A stretch of DNA of 60,907 nucleotides, taken from contig JAWLDZ010000010.1 in NCBI GenBank assembly GCA_041686355.1, positions 1 through 60,907 on the forward strand, written 5' to 3'. The notes under the pieces are model-generated. The model was not told the DNA's origin. It saw only the letters and a program-made list of their open reading frames with translations, and searched no databases. Positions 1 through 9,066 of the stretch are shown here, in pieces; position 1 is the first letter of the stretch; each line of letters begins with the position of its first letter. The translations under genes were made by a program, and so were the position numbers. This DNA comes from DSBN01 sp041686355 (GTDB taxonomy: Bacteria > Spirochaetota > Spirochaetia > DSM-16054 > Sediminispirochaetaceae).

Positions 1-1
1 A

Positions 2-574
2 AAAACCCTCACACCGCAACATCTATTTCTTACCGGTCTGAAACATTGCGGAAAGACCACTTTCGGAAGTATGCTGGCGGCCCGTTGGGGCCGATTATTT
101 TTTGACCTTGACGACCTTCTTTTACATGAAGCCCGGGTCGATGGCTACAGCTCGGTCCGCGAGGTGTATCGTACCGCGGGGCGCAAAAAGTTCCAAGAGT
201 ATGAGGCCCGGGCAGCCGAGAAAGCGTGTACCCAAGATCTGTGCCCCCAAAACTCACTGTCGAAGGTCATTCTCTCTCTTGGAGGAGGAACTATAGAGAA
301 CCCCGCCGCCTGGGATATACTGAAACCTGCCGGAAGTTTTATCTACCTCCAAGTCGAGGAAGAAGTACTATTCGAACGAATACAACGCGGCGGACTGCCC
401 CCTTTTTTGATTGGATCACAGCCGCCGCAAGAATTGTTTCATGACCTATGGGTACGCCGGCATCAGTTATATCTGAACTATGCTGACCTGGTCCTCACCC
501 TCCCCAACCAGGCAGTTGAGGATAATTTCAAGCTGCTGTACACTCAGTTAAAGGAACACAATTATGTCGGGTAG
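2..574 (+). CDS. aroK: Shikimate kinase, 5'-truncated by window edge
   Basis: Phosphorylates shikimate with ATP in the common aromatic pathway (cytosolic). The frame is open from base 2, so the true start lies just outside the window; about 190 residues are visible. The P-loop G-L-K-H-C-G-K-T-T is at visible residues 12-20, a few residues later than the usual position, so little is missing. F-D-L-D-D matches the shikimate-binding DxD motif, L-G-G-G-T-I the family GGG motif, and the R-R-x-x-L-Y-x-x-Y-A-D stretch near the C-terminus matches the kinase C-terminal helix. The last 11 bases overlap aroC, implying translational coupling. The first ATG in view (71) lies after the P-loop and cannot be the start. 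Confidence 0.88.
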   Translation, partial: KTLTPQHLFLTGLKHCGKTTFGSMLAARWGRLFFDLDDLLLHEARVDGYSSVREVYRTAGRKKFQEYEARAAEKACTQDLCPQNSLSKVILSLGGGTIENPAAWDILKPAGSFIYLQVEEEVLFERIQRGGLPPFLIGSQPPQELFHDLWVRRHQLYLNYADLVLTLPNQAVEDNFKLLYTQLKEHNYVG

Positions 575-1619
575 CAGCTTTGGTACGCATTTTAAAATAA
601 CCACCTTCGGAGAGTCCCACGGAGCGGGGCTGGGGGTGGTAATAGACGGAGTTACTCCCCAAATCGAAATAAGCGAGCAGGAGGTGCAGAAAGAACTGGA
701 CCGCCGTAAGCCGGGACAATCGCATATCACTACCTCCCGCCGGGAGAGCGATACAATCCACTTTCTTTCGGGAGTGTTCGAGGGAAAGACAACCGGCACC
801 CCCCTAGCCATGCTGCTTTACAATCAGGACCATGACAGCAGCGCCTACGACCATATCAAAAATGCGTATCGCCCCGGCCATGCCGATTTTACCTACCAGG
901 CAAAATACGGTATCCGCGACTATCGCGGCAGCGGCCGCGCTTCCGGCCGGGAAACCGCCGGTCGGGTAGCCGCCGGAGCAGTGGCTAAAAAGATACTGGC
1001 CAGCCGCGGTATCAGCATTACCGCTTATACCCTCAGGGCCGCTGGGATCGAGTGTAGCCTGCGAGATATCGATCAAATCGAGAAGAACCCTATGCGAGCC
1101 TGTGATCCCGAAGCAGCGGCACAGATGGTAAAGCGTATAGAAGAGCTGAAAGAGTCAGGTGACAGTGCCGGAGGGGTAGTTGAATGTATAATTACCGGTC
1201 TTCCAAAGGGTATTGGAGAGCCGGTGTTCGATAAGTTTGAGGCGGAAGTCGGCAAAGGGATTCTTTCAGTCGGCGCAGTCCGCGGAATTGAGTTCGGCAG
1301 CGGTTTTGCCGCCGCCGATATGCAGGGTAGCACCCACAACGATCCCCTCACGCCTCAAGGCTTTACCAGCAATTATGCCGGAGGTACCCTTGGCGGCATT
1401 ACCACAGGGGAGCCCTTCATTTTTCGTGCCGCGGTCAAACCAACCGCTTCAATTAGCCTTGAGCAGCAGACAATCGATGAGAAGGGCGAGGCGATTACAA
1501 TAAAAACCGAAGGACGACACGACCCCTGTATCTGCCCGCGAATTGTTCCGGTAGTAGAGGCGATGAGTGCAATTGTGATTGTAGATATGCTCAAGCGGCA
1601 GGCGGCAATGCGGGCATAG
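564..1619 (+). CDS. aroC: Chorismate synthase
   Basis: Converts 5-enolpyruvylshikimate-3-phosphate to chorismate using reduced FMN, the last step of the shikimate pathway. 351 residues, normal for the family. Family signatures are clear: G-E-S-H-G-A-G-L near the N-terminus, R-P-G-H-A-D-F-T-Y followed by the Y-R-G-S-G-R-A-S-G-R-E-T loop around residues 105-130, and D-P-C-I-C-P-R-I-V-P near the C-terminus. The ATG lies inside the aroK stop region, so the two are co-translated. The other shikimate steps (aroD and aroE) sit as a fused gene about 8 kb away on the other strand. Confidence 0.97.
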   Translation: MSGSSFGTHFKITTFGESHGAGLGVVIDGVTPQIEISEQEVQKELDRRKPGQSHITTSRRESDTIHFLSGVFEGKTTGTPLAMLLYNQDHDSSAYDHIKNAYRPGHADFTYQAKYGIRDYRGSGRASGRETAGRVAAGAVAKKILASRGISITAYTLRAAGIECSLRDIDQIEKNPMRACDPEAAAQMVKRIEELKESGDSAGGVVECIITGLPKGIGEPVFDKFEAEVGKGILSVGAVRGIEFGSGFAAADMQGSTHNDPLTPQGFTSNYAGGTLGGITTGEPFIFRAAVKPTASISLEQQTIDEKGEAITIKTEGRHDPCICPRIVPVVEAMSAIVIVDMLKRQAAMRA

Positions 1620-1622
1620 AGT

Positions 1623-1651
1623 TTGACCTGTACCGCTATATAGATTATGCT
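1623..1651 (+). promoter_or_regulatory. Predicted sigma70 promoter for the nitrilase-family gene
   Basis: TTGACC (1623-1628), 17-base spacer, TATGCT (1646-1651), ending 40 bases before the GTG start. By-eye consensus match only. Confidence 0.4.
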
Positions 1652-1690
1652 TTTATTTAGTGAAGTTCCAATGCCCAAAAGGAGGCGTCC

Positions 1691-2479
1691 GTGAAAATCG
1701 GTTTTTTTCAATTCGCTCCATCCATAGGAAATGTAAGCCACAACCGTGCAAGACTGGTCTCGGCTCTGCTCCAGACGGATGCTGATTTACTGGTTGCACC
1801 GGAACTGTCGGTCAGCGGGTACTTTTTCTCTTCCTCCGCCCAAGCCCGCGAACTCTCCGAACCGATCCCCGGGCCCACTACTGATGCGCTTTGTGAAGCC
1901 TCTGCAAAGAGCGGCTGTACTATCGTAACCGGTATAGCTGAGCTGGCGGGGGAGCAGCTGTTTAACAGTGCCGTAGTAATCGGACCGGAGGGTATAATCG
2001 GTACCTACCGGAAAATACACCTTTTTAACGAAGAAAAACTGCACTTTACTCCCGGCAGCGAGGGCTTTTTCAGTTTCGACCTAAAGGGAGTAAAGGTGGG
2101 AGTGTTAGTCTGCTTCGACCATATGTTTCCCGAAGCGGCCCGCAGTCTTGCCCTGCAGGGGGTTCAGGTTGTCTGCCATCCATCGGATCTAGTTCTCCCC
2201 GAGTACGGCCAGCTTACCAGCCGCGTCCGGGCCTTTGAAAACCGCATGTTCTGGGTACTTGCCAACCGCTGGGGAACGGAAACTGTTGGGGAAAAGTCGC
2301 TGACTTACACGGGAACCAGCCAAGTGGTAAATCCACGAGGCCGTATACTTATACGTGCCGAGGCCGCCTCCGATGAGCTTTCTGCAGTTGAAGTAGACCC
2401 GAAGGAGTCCCTGGATAAGAATGTCACCGAATACAACCATCTGCTGAACGACCGGCGCCCCGAATTTTACTTCACCTAA
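1691..2479 (+). CDS. Carbon-nitrogen hydrolase (nitrilase superfamily)
   Basis: Cytosolic hydrolase of a C-N bond in an amide or nitrile-like substrate; the substrate cannot be told from sequence. The Glu-Lys-Cys catalytic triad is complete: Glu38 in A-P-E-L-S, Lys108 in Y-R-K-I-H-L and Cys141 in V-L-V-C-F-D. The length (262 residues) is typical of stand-alone amidase-type members. GTG start at 1691, preceded by AAAGGAGG at a good distance. It converges on the glycosyltransferase gene with only 23 bases between stops and no visible terminator. Candidates include omega-amidase or N-carbamoyl-type amidohydrolase. Confidence 0.88.
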   Translation: MKIGFFQFAPSIGNVSHNRARLVSALLQTDADLLVAPELSVSGYFFSSSAQARELSEPIPGPTTDALCEASAKSGCTIVTGIAELAGEQLFNSAVVIGPEGIIGTYRKIHLFNEEKLHFTPGSEGFFSFDLKGVKVGVLVCFDHMFPEAARSLALQGVQVVCHPSDLVLPEYGQLTSRVRAFENRMFWVLANRWGTETVGEKSLTYTGTSQVVNPRGRILIRAEAASDELSAVEVDPKESLDKNVTEYNHLLNDRRPEFYFT

Positions 2480-2502
2480 AGGCTTTACACCGGGTAGCTG
2501 GG

Positions 2503-3912
2503 TTATACAGGATATCGACGTTTGCTCTTTTCAATACGTTTGCGGCAGGCGCGGATCTCATCCCCATACTCATCAAATACATCGGCCAGCATCTCTTTAA
2601 GGCGGTTCATACCGAACTCCCGCTGCCCAAGTTCAAAGTTCTTTGCAACCATTTTGCTTCGATAGGTTTGATCAGTAAATACCCGATGCATTTTCTTCAG
2701 TACTGAATCTTCAATAACCAGATGTCCGTGTTTATCGTACACATCCCGAATTTCAATATTGTCAAAACCGATCACTTTTATATCGGTTTTATAGACAAGG
2801 TAGGCAGTGCTTACTATTGGAACCCGCGCAGCAATTGCTTCCATCAGCGCATTTCCGAAGCCCTCCCAAATCGGCAGATAAGTCACCAGATCGGCATTCA
2901 CCAGCACATCCCGGTTTGAGAAGATAATCTGCCCCTGTTCGTTAAGATGCCGTTCTGCTGCAACACGGTCCGATATTAAATGAAGAGATATTCCATGATG
3001 TTCAGCCAGCTCCCGTATCTCATCTATATAATGCACATCCGGTTCATCCCCCTGATACAGTGAGATAACAAAGCGAATCCGCTCTTTATATTCCGGAAAT
3101 TTTTTCAAGAATCTCCCTACCAGCTCCACAGAATCTTCAATTCGCTTTCTGCGTACTATTCGTGTCGGCTGGACAATAAGCAGATCCTCCTTTGCAAACC
3201 CAAGCTCCTCACGGAAACGAGCGTTGTATTCATCCATCTGCACCGCATCTTCAAAATCCTCGCAGTTCGGTATCACCTTCGGATGCACCCGCTTAATCGA
3301 CCGCAGTATATGTTCGGCATAAGATGAGATGACCACATGCTCTAAACCAGGATCTACCGGAGGCATAATCTTGCCCAGAAGCTGCTCAATGTAGTTCCGG
3401 CTGAACCGGCTGCGTTCCCACCAAAAGTCGTGATGATGAAAAATCGTTGCCACTCGCCGCCAAGTGGCGAGCTTGTAAATAGCCATTCCTCCGATCAGTG
3501 TCATAGGCATCGCATTGGTATTTTCTGCAATAATCACGTCAATGGAAAACTTTTGAATGTAATCGAACAGGAGGTTGGAAACTTCGGTGCCCTGCTGCTC
3601 TAAGCGGTCGACAAGCTCTTCCCGTTTTTCATCGCTCAGGTGAGGAGGATTGTCCTGCAAATAAGGAAACACCAGCCGCTCATACTCCTGCTGTTCGGGA
3701 CTGCCGAAACGAATCTGAGGAATGAGTATCTGCTGCTCCGCAGGAACCAGCGGCAGCGTTGCCGCATAGCGCCCGGTGAAAGTATATATCTCATGCCCCA
3801 TATTCTTAAGGATACGAATCCACTTTTCTACTTCCAGCGAAACACCGTCAACATCGCCTAATTTCCCGCACACGACACCAATTCTAAAGGTATCCGGCAC
3901 CTGTTTGGACAT
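2503..3912 (-). CDS. Glycosyltransferase, GT4-like
   Basis: 469-residue retaining glycosyltransferase. The N-terminal domain starts with a G-x-V-C-G-K-L-G-D-V-D-G-V-S motif, as in nucleotide-sugar transferases of the GT-B fold. The C-terminal domain carries E-G-F-G-N-A-L-M-E-A, the GT4 E-x7-E donor-binding motif, at about residues 360-370. No signal peptide or membrane helix, so cytosolic. Start supported by AGGAG upstream of the ATG. It lies 14 bases downstream of the PRPP-synthetase-like gene in the same direction, so the two are probably one operon. Donor and acceptor are unknown. Confidence 0.82.
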   Translation of the reverse strand: MSKQVPDTFRIGVVCGKLGDVDGVSLEVEKWIRILKNMGHEIYTFTGRYAATLPLVPAEQQILIPQIRFGSPEQQEYERLVFPYLQDNPPHLSDEKREELVDRLEQQGTEVSNLLFDYIQKFSIDVIIAENTNAMPMTLIGGMAIYKLATWRRVATIFHHHDFWWERSRFSRNYIEQLLGKIMPPVDPGLEHVVISSYAEHILRSIKRVHPKVIPNCEDFEDAVQMDEYNARFREELGFAKEDLLIVQPTRIVRRKRIEDSVELVGRFLKKFPEYKERIRFVISLYQGDEPDVHYIDEIRELAEHHGISLHLISDRVAAERHLNEQGQIIFSNRDVLVNADLVTYLPIWEGFGNALMEAIAARVPIVSTAYLVYKTDIKVIGFDNIEIRDVYDKHGHLVIEDSVLKKMHRVFTDQTYRSKMVAKNFELGQREFGMNRLKEMLADVFDEYGDEIRACRKRIEKSKRRYPV

Positions 3913-3926
3913 GAAGTACTCCTAGT

Positions 3927-5102
3927 TTAATGTTTAATCGATGAGTAGAGCGGCCCCATTTGACCCCGCCAGCGGGGATTCTTAGAGGACATGTCTTCAG
4001 TATACAGGGGCGGGCTCAATTGAGCTTCTTCCCGGCCCATAATTTTAAGAACATAGTTGCAGACCCAGCGGGAGAGCTGCAGCACCACCATTTTATGACG
4101 TAAACGCCCCTGTACATCCCGATTCAGAATATCGGGAATGGTACTGGTGGTTACAATCTCATCTAAGGTGTGGGCGTTCAGATTCACCCGACACTCACGG
4201 CTGGAGTAGAAATGGGTGACAAAAAATACTACCCTATTTGCTCCGGCCTCTTTTAACCGATTACAGGCCTCCATAATCGTATTACCGGTACGCACCATAT
4301 CATCAATTACGGCAACATCCTTGCCCCTGATCTCGTCTGCATTAATTTCTGAATCCGGCGAGATTTTGATTTCCACCTTGCGTTCATCCGATCGCTCTTT
4401 GTTCATAATCACAATTGGAATAGAGTCCTGCTGCAGCTCTTCACGAACCTTTTTTACAAAACTGAGAGCCCCCTTATCAGGGGCGCACAAGACCAGAGAA
4501 TCCTCACTGACCACATCCGAGTCCTGCATATAGCTTGCAAAGAGATCCGCCGGCTGCAGGTTATGAAAACAGCCCGAAAAACGATCAAGAAAAATTTTCT
4601 CCACCGAAGCCGAATGATTGTGTATCGTAATAACCTCATCCACGCCAGCCTCTAAAAGCAAATCCGCATACAGACGAGCAGAAAAGGGCTGGCCATCAAA
4701 CTTTTTTTGATCTTCGATTGTCCGCTCGCGGCTCTCATCCCCCTGATCGAGCCGCGGGCCGCGATCCTGGGCACTGTAGAACATGTTTGGTTCAAACAGC
4801 ACTACCCGATCAGCACCGTTATCTTTAGATGCCCGGGCTATCAGAAAATTGCGCATGGCCAGCTCGTCTCGAGTGTTCCAACCCTGGTTTGTACTGACCA
4901 AGAGAACTGTTTTTCCTTTTAGCTTATACCCAATATTGCCCCAATTCTCTTCATCTATGATAAAGCGGGGACAAAACTCGGTATTCAGAAAACTCTTCAG
5001 TGAGATTAAGTCGGAATAGTCTTCGTGCTGTCGAAGGTGATGCGCTACATCTTCCACAACAGGGTTATCTGCCACTGAGCCGACTATAATTACATTGTCC
5101 AT
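3927..5102 (-). CDS. Ribose-phosphate pyrophosphokinase-like protein
   Basis: Resembles PRPP synthetase: two phosphoribosyltransferase-type halves, S-A-Q-D-R-G-P-R near residue 110 in the position of the ATP-binding loop, and V-I-D-D-M-V-R-T-G-N-T-I at about residues 265-276 as the PRPP/ribose-5-phosphate loop. At 391 residues it is clearly longer than housekeeping Prs (about 315) and divergent. I chose the ATG at 5102 because GGGAG sits 8 bases upstream; a TTG 15 bases further out overlaps that ribosome site and is unlikely. First gene of a two-gene operon with the glycosyltransferase. It may be a paralogue with a special role rather than the general PRPP supplier. Confidence 0.75.
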   Translation of the reverse strand: MDNVIIVGSVADNPVVEDVAHHLRQHEDYSDLISLKSFLNTEFCPRFIIDEENWGNIGYKLKGKTVLLVSTNQGWNTRDELAMRNFLIARASKDNGADRVVLFEPNMFYSAQDRGPRLDQGDESRERTIEDQKKFDGQPFSARLYADLLLEAGVDEVITIHNHSASVEKIFLDRFSGCFHNLQPADLFASYMQDSDVVSEDSLVLCAPDKGALSFVKKVREELQQDSIPIVIMNKERSDERKVEIKISPDSEINADEIRGKDVAVIDDMVRTGNTIMEACNRLKEAGANRVVFFVTHFYSSRECRVNLNAHTLDEIVTTSTIPDILNRDVQGRLRHKMVVLQLSRWVCNYVLKIMGREEAQLSPPLYTEDMSSKNPRWRGQMGPLYSSIKH

Positions 5103-5247
5103 CAATAAAACTCCCAACGATCGTTAAGATTTCACCCTATTCTATATTGTTTATTGGAGATTGAGAAGAATCTTTCGCCATGCAACTCTCTTTTTATGAA
5201 AAATACGCAGTATCTTGCAAAGTATTTATACATTTGGAATTGCTGTC

Positions 5248-5276
5248 TTGAAGATTTTTCCGCTTTCACGTATCCT
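5248..5276 (+). promoter_or_regulatory. Predicted promoter giving a near-leaderless XPB mRNA
   Basis: TTGAAG (5248-5253), 17-base spacer, TATCCT (5271-5276). The XPB ATG at 5285 starts only 8 bases after the -10 box and has no Shine-Dalgarno, so a transcript from here would be leaderless or nearly so. Confidence 0.4.
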
Positions 5277-5284
5277 AGAAAGCT

Positions 5285-6958
5285 ATGGAAAATTCACAAC
5301 CCGAAGCTGGACCTCTGATCGTACAAGGGGATAATTCAATTCTGCTGGATGTACACAATCCGCAAGCCGAAGAAGCCCGTGCAGATCTCGGCCTGTTTGC
5401 CGAACTGGAGAAATCACCGGAGCATATGCATACATACCGCATTACCCCCCTCTCCCTTTGGAATGCGGCCTCAGCCGGTTATACTGCGGATGACATTTCC
5501 GACCGCATCCGAAAGTGGTCCCGCTTCAGTATGCCTGAGAACGTCGATTACTTTATCAGTGACACCATAAGCCGCTTCGGAAAGTTGATTTTAAAAGAGG
5601 GTAAAGATTCAAACACCCTGGAACTTCATATTACCGATCCGCTTATTCAGGCGGAACTGCAGGAATACAATCGCCTAAAAAAGTACCTCACCCCCACGGA
5701 GGACGGCTTTCTCCTTGACCTGGTGAACCGTGGGACCATTAAAAGCGAACTTATTAAGCTCTCATACCCGGTTAAAGATGAAGCACCCCTTAAAGAGGGT
5801 GCCCCGCTCACCGTCAATTTGTTAACTAAAACCCGGGACGGGTACGATTTCACCGTTCGTGGATATCAGGAAGAGGCAGCCAGGGCTTTTTACGGAAACG
5901 GCCGGCCCGGAACCGGTTTCGGCACAATCGTTCTACCCTGCGGGTCCGGGAAAACTATAGTTGGAATGAGGGCTATCTCGCTGGCCGGAACCTACACCCT
6001 AATTCTGGCGCCTAACACCGCAGCGGTACATCAATGGATAGACGAAATAGTCGATAAAACCGACCTGCCCCGCGAGCAGATCGGCGAATATACCGGAGAG
6101 AAAAAGGAGTTTCGCCCCATTACAGTGGGGACTTACCAGATACTTACCTGGAGGCCCGATAAGGAGGGTAGTTTTCCGCACTTTAACCTTTTTCGTAACT
6201 ATCCATGGGGATTGATCATTTACGATGAGGTACACCTACTCCCGGCACCAATCTTCCGGGTCACCGCAGAAATACAGGCGATTCGCAGATTAGGCCTCAC
6301 GGCAACCCTGGTCCGTGAAGACGGGCGTGAGGACGAAGTATTCTCTTTGGTTGGCCCTAAGAAATATGATGTCCCTTGGAAAGAGCTCGAATCTAAGGGC
6401 TGGATAGCTGAAGCTATTTGCCACGAGATCCGTGTTCCCCTGCCCCAGTCCAGCTCCATACCTTATGCCACCGCAGATAAAAGAGGAAAATATCGCATTG
6501 CCGCCGAGAACCCCGGCAAAGACAATATTACACTCCAGCTGGTACAGAACCATCACGAGGACCATATTCTGGTGATAGGACAATATATCCAACAGCTAAC
6601 CAAGGTAGCCAAGGCATTGGATGCCCCGTTAATCACCGGGAAAACTCCCAATAGAAAACGTGAGGAAATCTATGCGGCTTTTCGGCGGGGAGAGGAGCGG
6701 GTAATTGTAGTGTCTAAGGTAGCTAATTTTGCCATTGACTTGCCGGATGCCTCCGTGGCTATCCAGATTTCCGGCACCTTCGGAAGCCGTCAGGAAGAAG
6801 CACAGCGGCTCGGCCGCATCCTCCGGCCAAAAGAGAACAATTCCTACTTTTATACTATTGTTACACAACATACAGTAGAAGAACAATTTGCAATGAACCG
6901 ACAGAAGTTTTTAACTGAACAAGGCTATAAATATCATATAGATTTTTGGGGTAATTAA
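5285..6958 (+). CDS. XPB/ERCC3-type DNA helicase (SF2)
   Basis: 3'-5' SF2 helicase/translocase related to eukaryotic XPB; thought to act in DNA repair. 557 residues. The N-terminal domain (residues 8-100, G-P-L-I-V-Q-G-D and H-T-Y-R-I-T-P-L-S-L-W-N-A) closely matches the mycobacterial XPB N-terminus. Walker A is P-C-G-S-G-K-T (218-224), motif II D-E-V-H (314-317), motif III T-A-T (339-341), and the XPB RED motif follows at 344-346. Motif VI Q-R-L-G-R-I-L-R-P is near residue 510. No Shine-Dalgarno is seen. The stop overlaps the start of the next gene (TAATG), so the partner is co-translated. Confidence 0.93.
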   Translation: MENSQPEAGPLIVQGDNSILLDVHNPQAEEARADLGLFAELEKSPEHMHTYRITPLSLWNAASAGYTADDISDRIRKWSRFSMPENVDYFISDTISRFGKLILKEGKDSNTLELHITDPLIQAELQEYNRLKKYLTPTEDGFLLDLVNRGTIKSELIKLSYPVKDEAPLKEGAPLTVNLLTKTRDGYDFTVRGYQEEAARAFYGNGRPGTGFGTIVLPCGSGKTIVGMRAISLAGTYTLILAPNTAAVHQWIDEIVDKTDLPREQIGEYTGEKKEFRPITVGTYQILTWRPDKEGSFPHFNLFRNYPWGLIIYDEVHLLPAPIFRVTAEIQAIRRLGLTATLVREDGREDEVFSLVGPKKYDVPWKELESKGWIAEAICHEIRVPLPQSSSIPYATADKRGKYRIAAENPGKDNITLQLVQNHHEDHILVIGQYIQQLTKVAKALDAPLITGKTPNRKREEIYAAFRRGEERVIVVSKVANFAIDLPDASVAIQISGTFGSRQEEAQRLGRILRPKENNSYFYTIVTQHTVEEQFAMNRQKFLTEQGYKYHIDFWGN

Positions 6959-9066
6959 TGACGAAATCTCCAACACGACAACAGATTGATGAATGGAAAC
7001 GGTGCCTTTTAGACCTACCGGACGAACTTTTTTTCTCTATTATGAAGCTCTATCTGGGGGATCTTAAAACTCCTTTCCACAAACCACGTTTAGTCGATCA
7101 GATTATCCACCTCTTTTCTAAAGAGGATACCATTCAACGGGCGGTGGCACTCATAGACCCACAGGATGCTCTCATCCTCACGGCGGTGGAGCTCCTAGAT
7201 CGTCCCAGCCCCCAGCAGATATACCATTTGCTGCAGGACAGCTATGATTATTTCAACTTTCATAACCACCTTATGAACCTGCAGGAGCGTCTTATCATAT
7301 TCTCTTGTTCTGATAATCCCCTCCTGCACATAAATCCATTTCTTCACCAGGATATCCTGAAGAGTGTTCTTTCTCCTGCGGAACTCTTTCCTCCAGCCAC
7401 ACCTTGTAAAGTGGACAGCGGCCTCCCTATCTTAGCTACCGAAGAAATCCTCTGGTGCATTATCGCACAGTTGAAAAAATACCCTGAACCCCTTAAAGCG
7501 GATGGTACTCTGAAAAAAAAGGTAAGTGATGAGCTTAAATCCATCTTCTCAACACTTGCAGAAGATAAAAAGCCGAACCAATTCTATCTGCTTATAAATG
7601 CACTCCTTAAGCTGGGTATTCTCGAAAAAGACCGCAATTCACTGCAGCTTGTGTTTGATAGGGGAATTAAATTCGGGAATAAAACACGGGCAGAACGACT
7701 TTTTTATTTATGGGCAGCGGTCTGTATCAGTTCAGATGAATCGGTGGAAGATTTTTCGGCTTCGAGTCTTTCCATCAATCAATTAGCTCATATCGCCGCC
7801 AGTATTGAGAGCTTGTTTGCAACTATGCCGCCGGACTATCTGTTTGAGCCAACCAGTGTGGAACGAATGCTAATTGCAGCCGAACCTGTAGCCGGTGAAA
7901 AGCCGATAACAGAATTAATTGCCCCAACCCGGTTGATTGAGCGTCTGCAGCACATTAGAGCTCTCGTCGGCAGCTCCCAGGGAATATACCGAAATCCTTC
8001 CATAGCAGACCTCCTTAACGACCAGGAAGAAAAAAAACCCTTGCTGGTACATCCCGATTTTACTATAACGGTAAAACCCCCCCTGCCCTTCGAGGTTGGA
8101 CTGTTTATCTCTTCGGTGATGCAGTTAAAATCATTCACCGCCTACCCGCAGTTCGAATTAACCCGTAACTCATATCTGCACGGGCGCAGCCACTTCTCCT
8201 CTGATACTATTCAGCAGCGCGTTGACGAGCTCTCCGCTACTCCGCTCCCGCAGAACATACGCTTTTCCCTAGAATCCTGGGAGAGCCACTACTCCTCTGT
8301 TGTTATGATCGAGGGTATTACCCTGTCCCTAGCTGATCACTGGGATCACATGGTTCGTAATCATCCTGATTTTGCCGCGTACATACTCCGTGATTTCGGA
8401 AACGGTATCTATGTAATGGACGCTTCACACCGCAAAAACTGGCAGGCCCTCCTCCAGGAAATCGGAATTATTCCCCTCCCTCCTGTAGAGTCATGTGTTT
8501 CCAGCCAGCCGGATACTAACACCTCCGCCGCAGCCCAACAGTTTCCGTCCCTGCCTAGCCCCAGTCCGCAGGAACAATCGATGGTTGATTCATTTTCTGG
8601 TGCAGAATCACCAAAGGGACCCTCGGAGGCAGATAAAAAGGTATACCAGGAGCTTCAACATGAACTGGAGCATCTTCCCAATGCCAATTCAAATCAGAAA
8701 AAAGAGCTTGCCGCCCAAATAGAAAAGAAGCTGTTTCTGTTTCCATCACAGCTGCACCACACTCAAACCAGCCCTTCCGTCAACGAAGCCAGAGGCATAA
8801 ATTACAGCGGAAAGGTGAGGATTATTCAACAGGCACTCCAGTCAGAGTGGGATCTGCTTGAGCTGGTTGAACGAACCGCTTCTGGAAAACCGTTGCGCCA
8901 TCTGGTTAGGCCTAGGGAGCTCCAGAAGTCAGGAAACGACCTTTTACTTCGGGGAGAAAGCCTTCCAACGAACGAAGAGTTTGAAGTGTGGGTACAAAAA
9001 ATCGGGTATATAAAAAAATGGAAGGGATCCCTGTTTATTCAGCCCCAGGATTATAAGCAGAGTTAA
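6958..9066 (+). CDS. XPB-associated protein with Helicase_C_3-like domain
   Basis: 702-residue protein translationally coupled to the XPB helicase. Residues about 361-503 (beginning L-L-V-H-P-D-F-T-I-T-V) look like the Helicase_C_3 / XPB-Ssl2 N-terminal-like domain. The N-terminal 350 residues are helical and winged-helix-like in appearance, residues 505-560 are a Ser/Pro/Gln-rich linker, and the last 140 residues form a second helical domain. Actinobacteria also pair XPB with a neighbour carrying this domain, so a regulatory or loading subunit is a reasonable inference. No helicase motifs of its own. Its last 32 bases overlap the 3' end of aroDE on the other strand. Confidence 0.7.
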   Translation: MTKSPTRQQIDEWKRCLLDLPDELFFSIMKLYLGDLKTPFHKPRLVDQIIHLFSKEDTIQRAVALIDPQDALILTAVELLDRPSPQQIYHLLQDSYDYFNFHNHLMNLQERLIIFSCSDNPLLHINPFLHQDILKSVLSPAELFPPATPCKVDSGLPILATEEILWCIIAQLKKYPEPLKADGTLKKKVSDELKSIFSTLAEDKKPNQFYLLINALLKLGILEKDRNSLQLVFDRGIKFGNKTRAERLFYLWAAVCISSDESVEDFSASSLSINQLAHIAASIESLFATMPPDYLFEPTSVERMLIAAEPVAGEKPITELIAPTRLIERLQHIRALVGSSQGIYRNPSIADLLNDQEEKKPLLVHPDFTITVKPPLPFEVGLFISSVMQLKSFTAYPQFELTRNSYLHGRSHFSSDTIQQRVDELSATPLPQNIRFSLESWESHYSSVVMIEGITLSLADHWDHMVRNHPDFAAYILRDFGNGIYVMDASHRKNWQALLQEIGIIPLPPVESCVSSQPDTNTSAAAQQFPSLPSPSPQEQSMVDSFSGAESPKGPSEADKKVYQELQHELEHLPNANSNQKKELAAQIEKKLFLFPSQLHHTQTSPSVNEARGINYSGKVRIIQQALQSEWDLLELVERTASGKPLRHLVRPRELQKSGNDLLLRGESLPTNEEFEVWVQKIGYIKKWKGSLFIQPQDYKQS

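Noticed and set aside
8950..9066. Frameshift at the overlap of the XPB-partner gene and aroDE
   Set aside because: Both reading frames end cleanly; the 32-base convergent overlap is compatible with intact genes.
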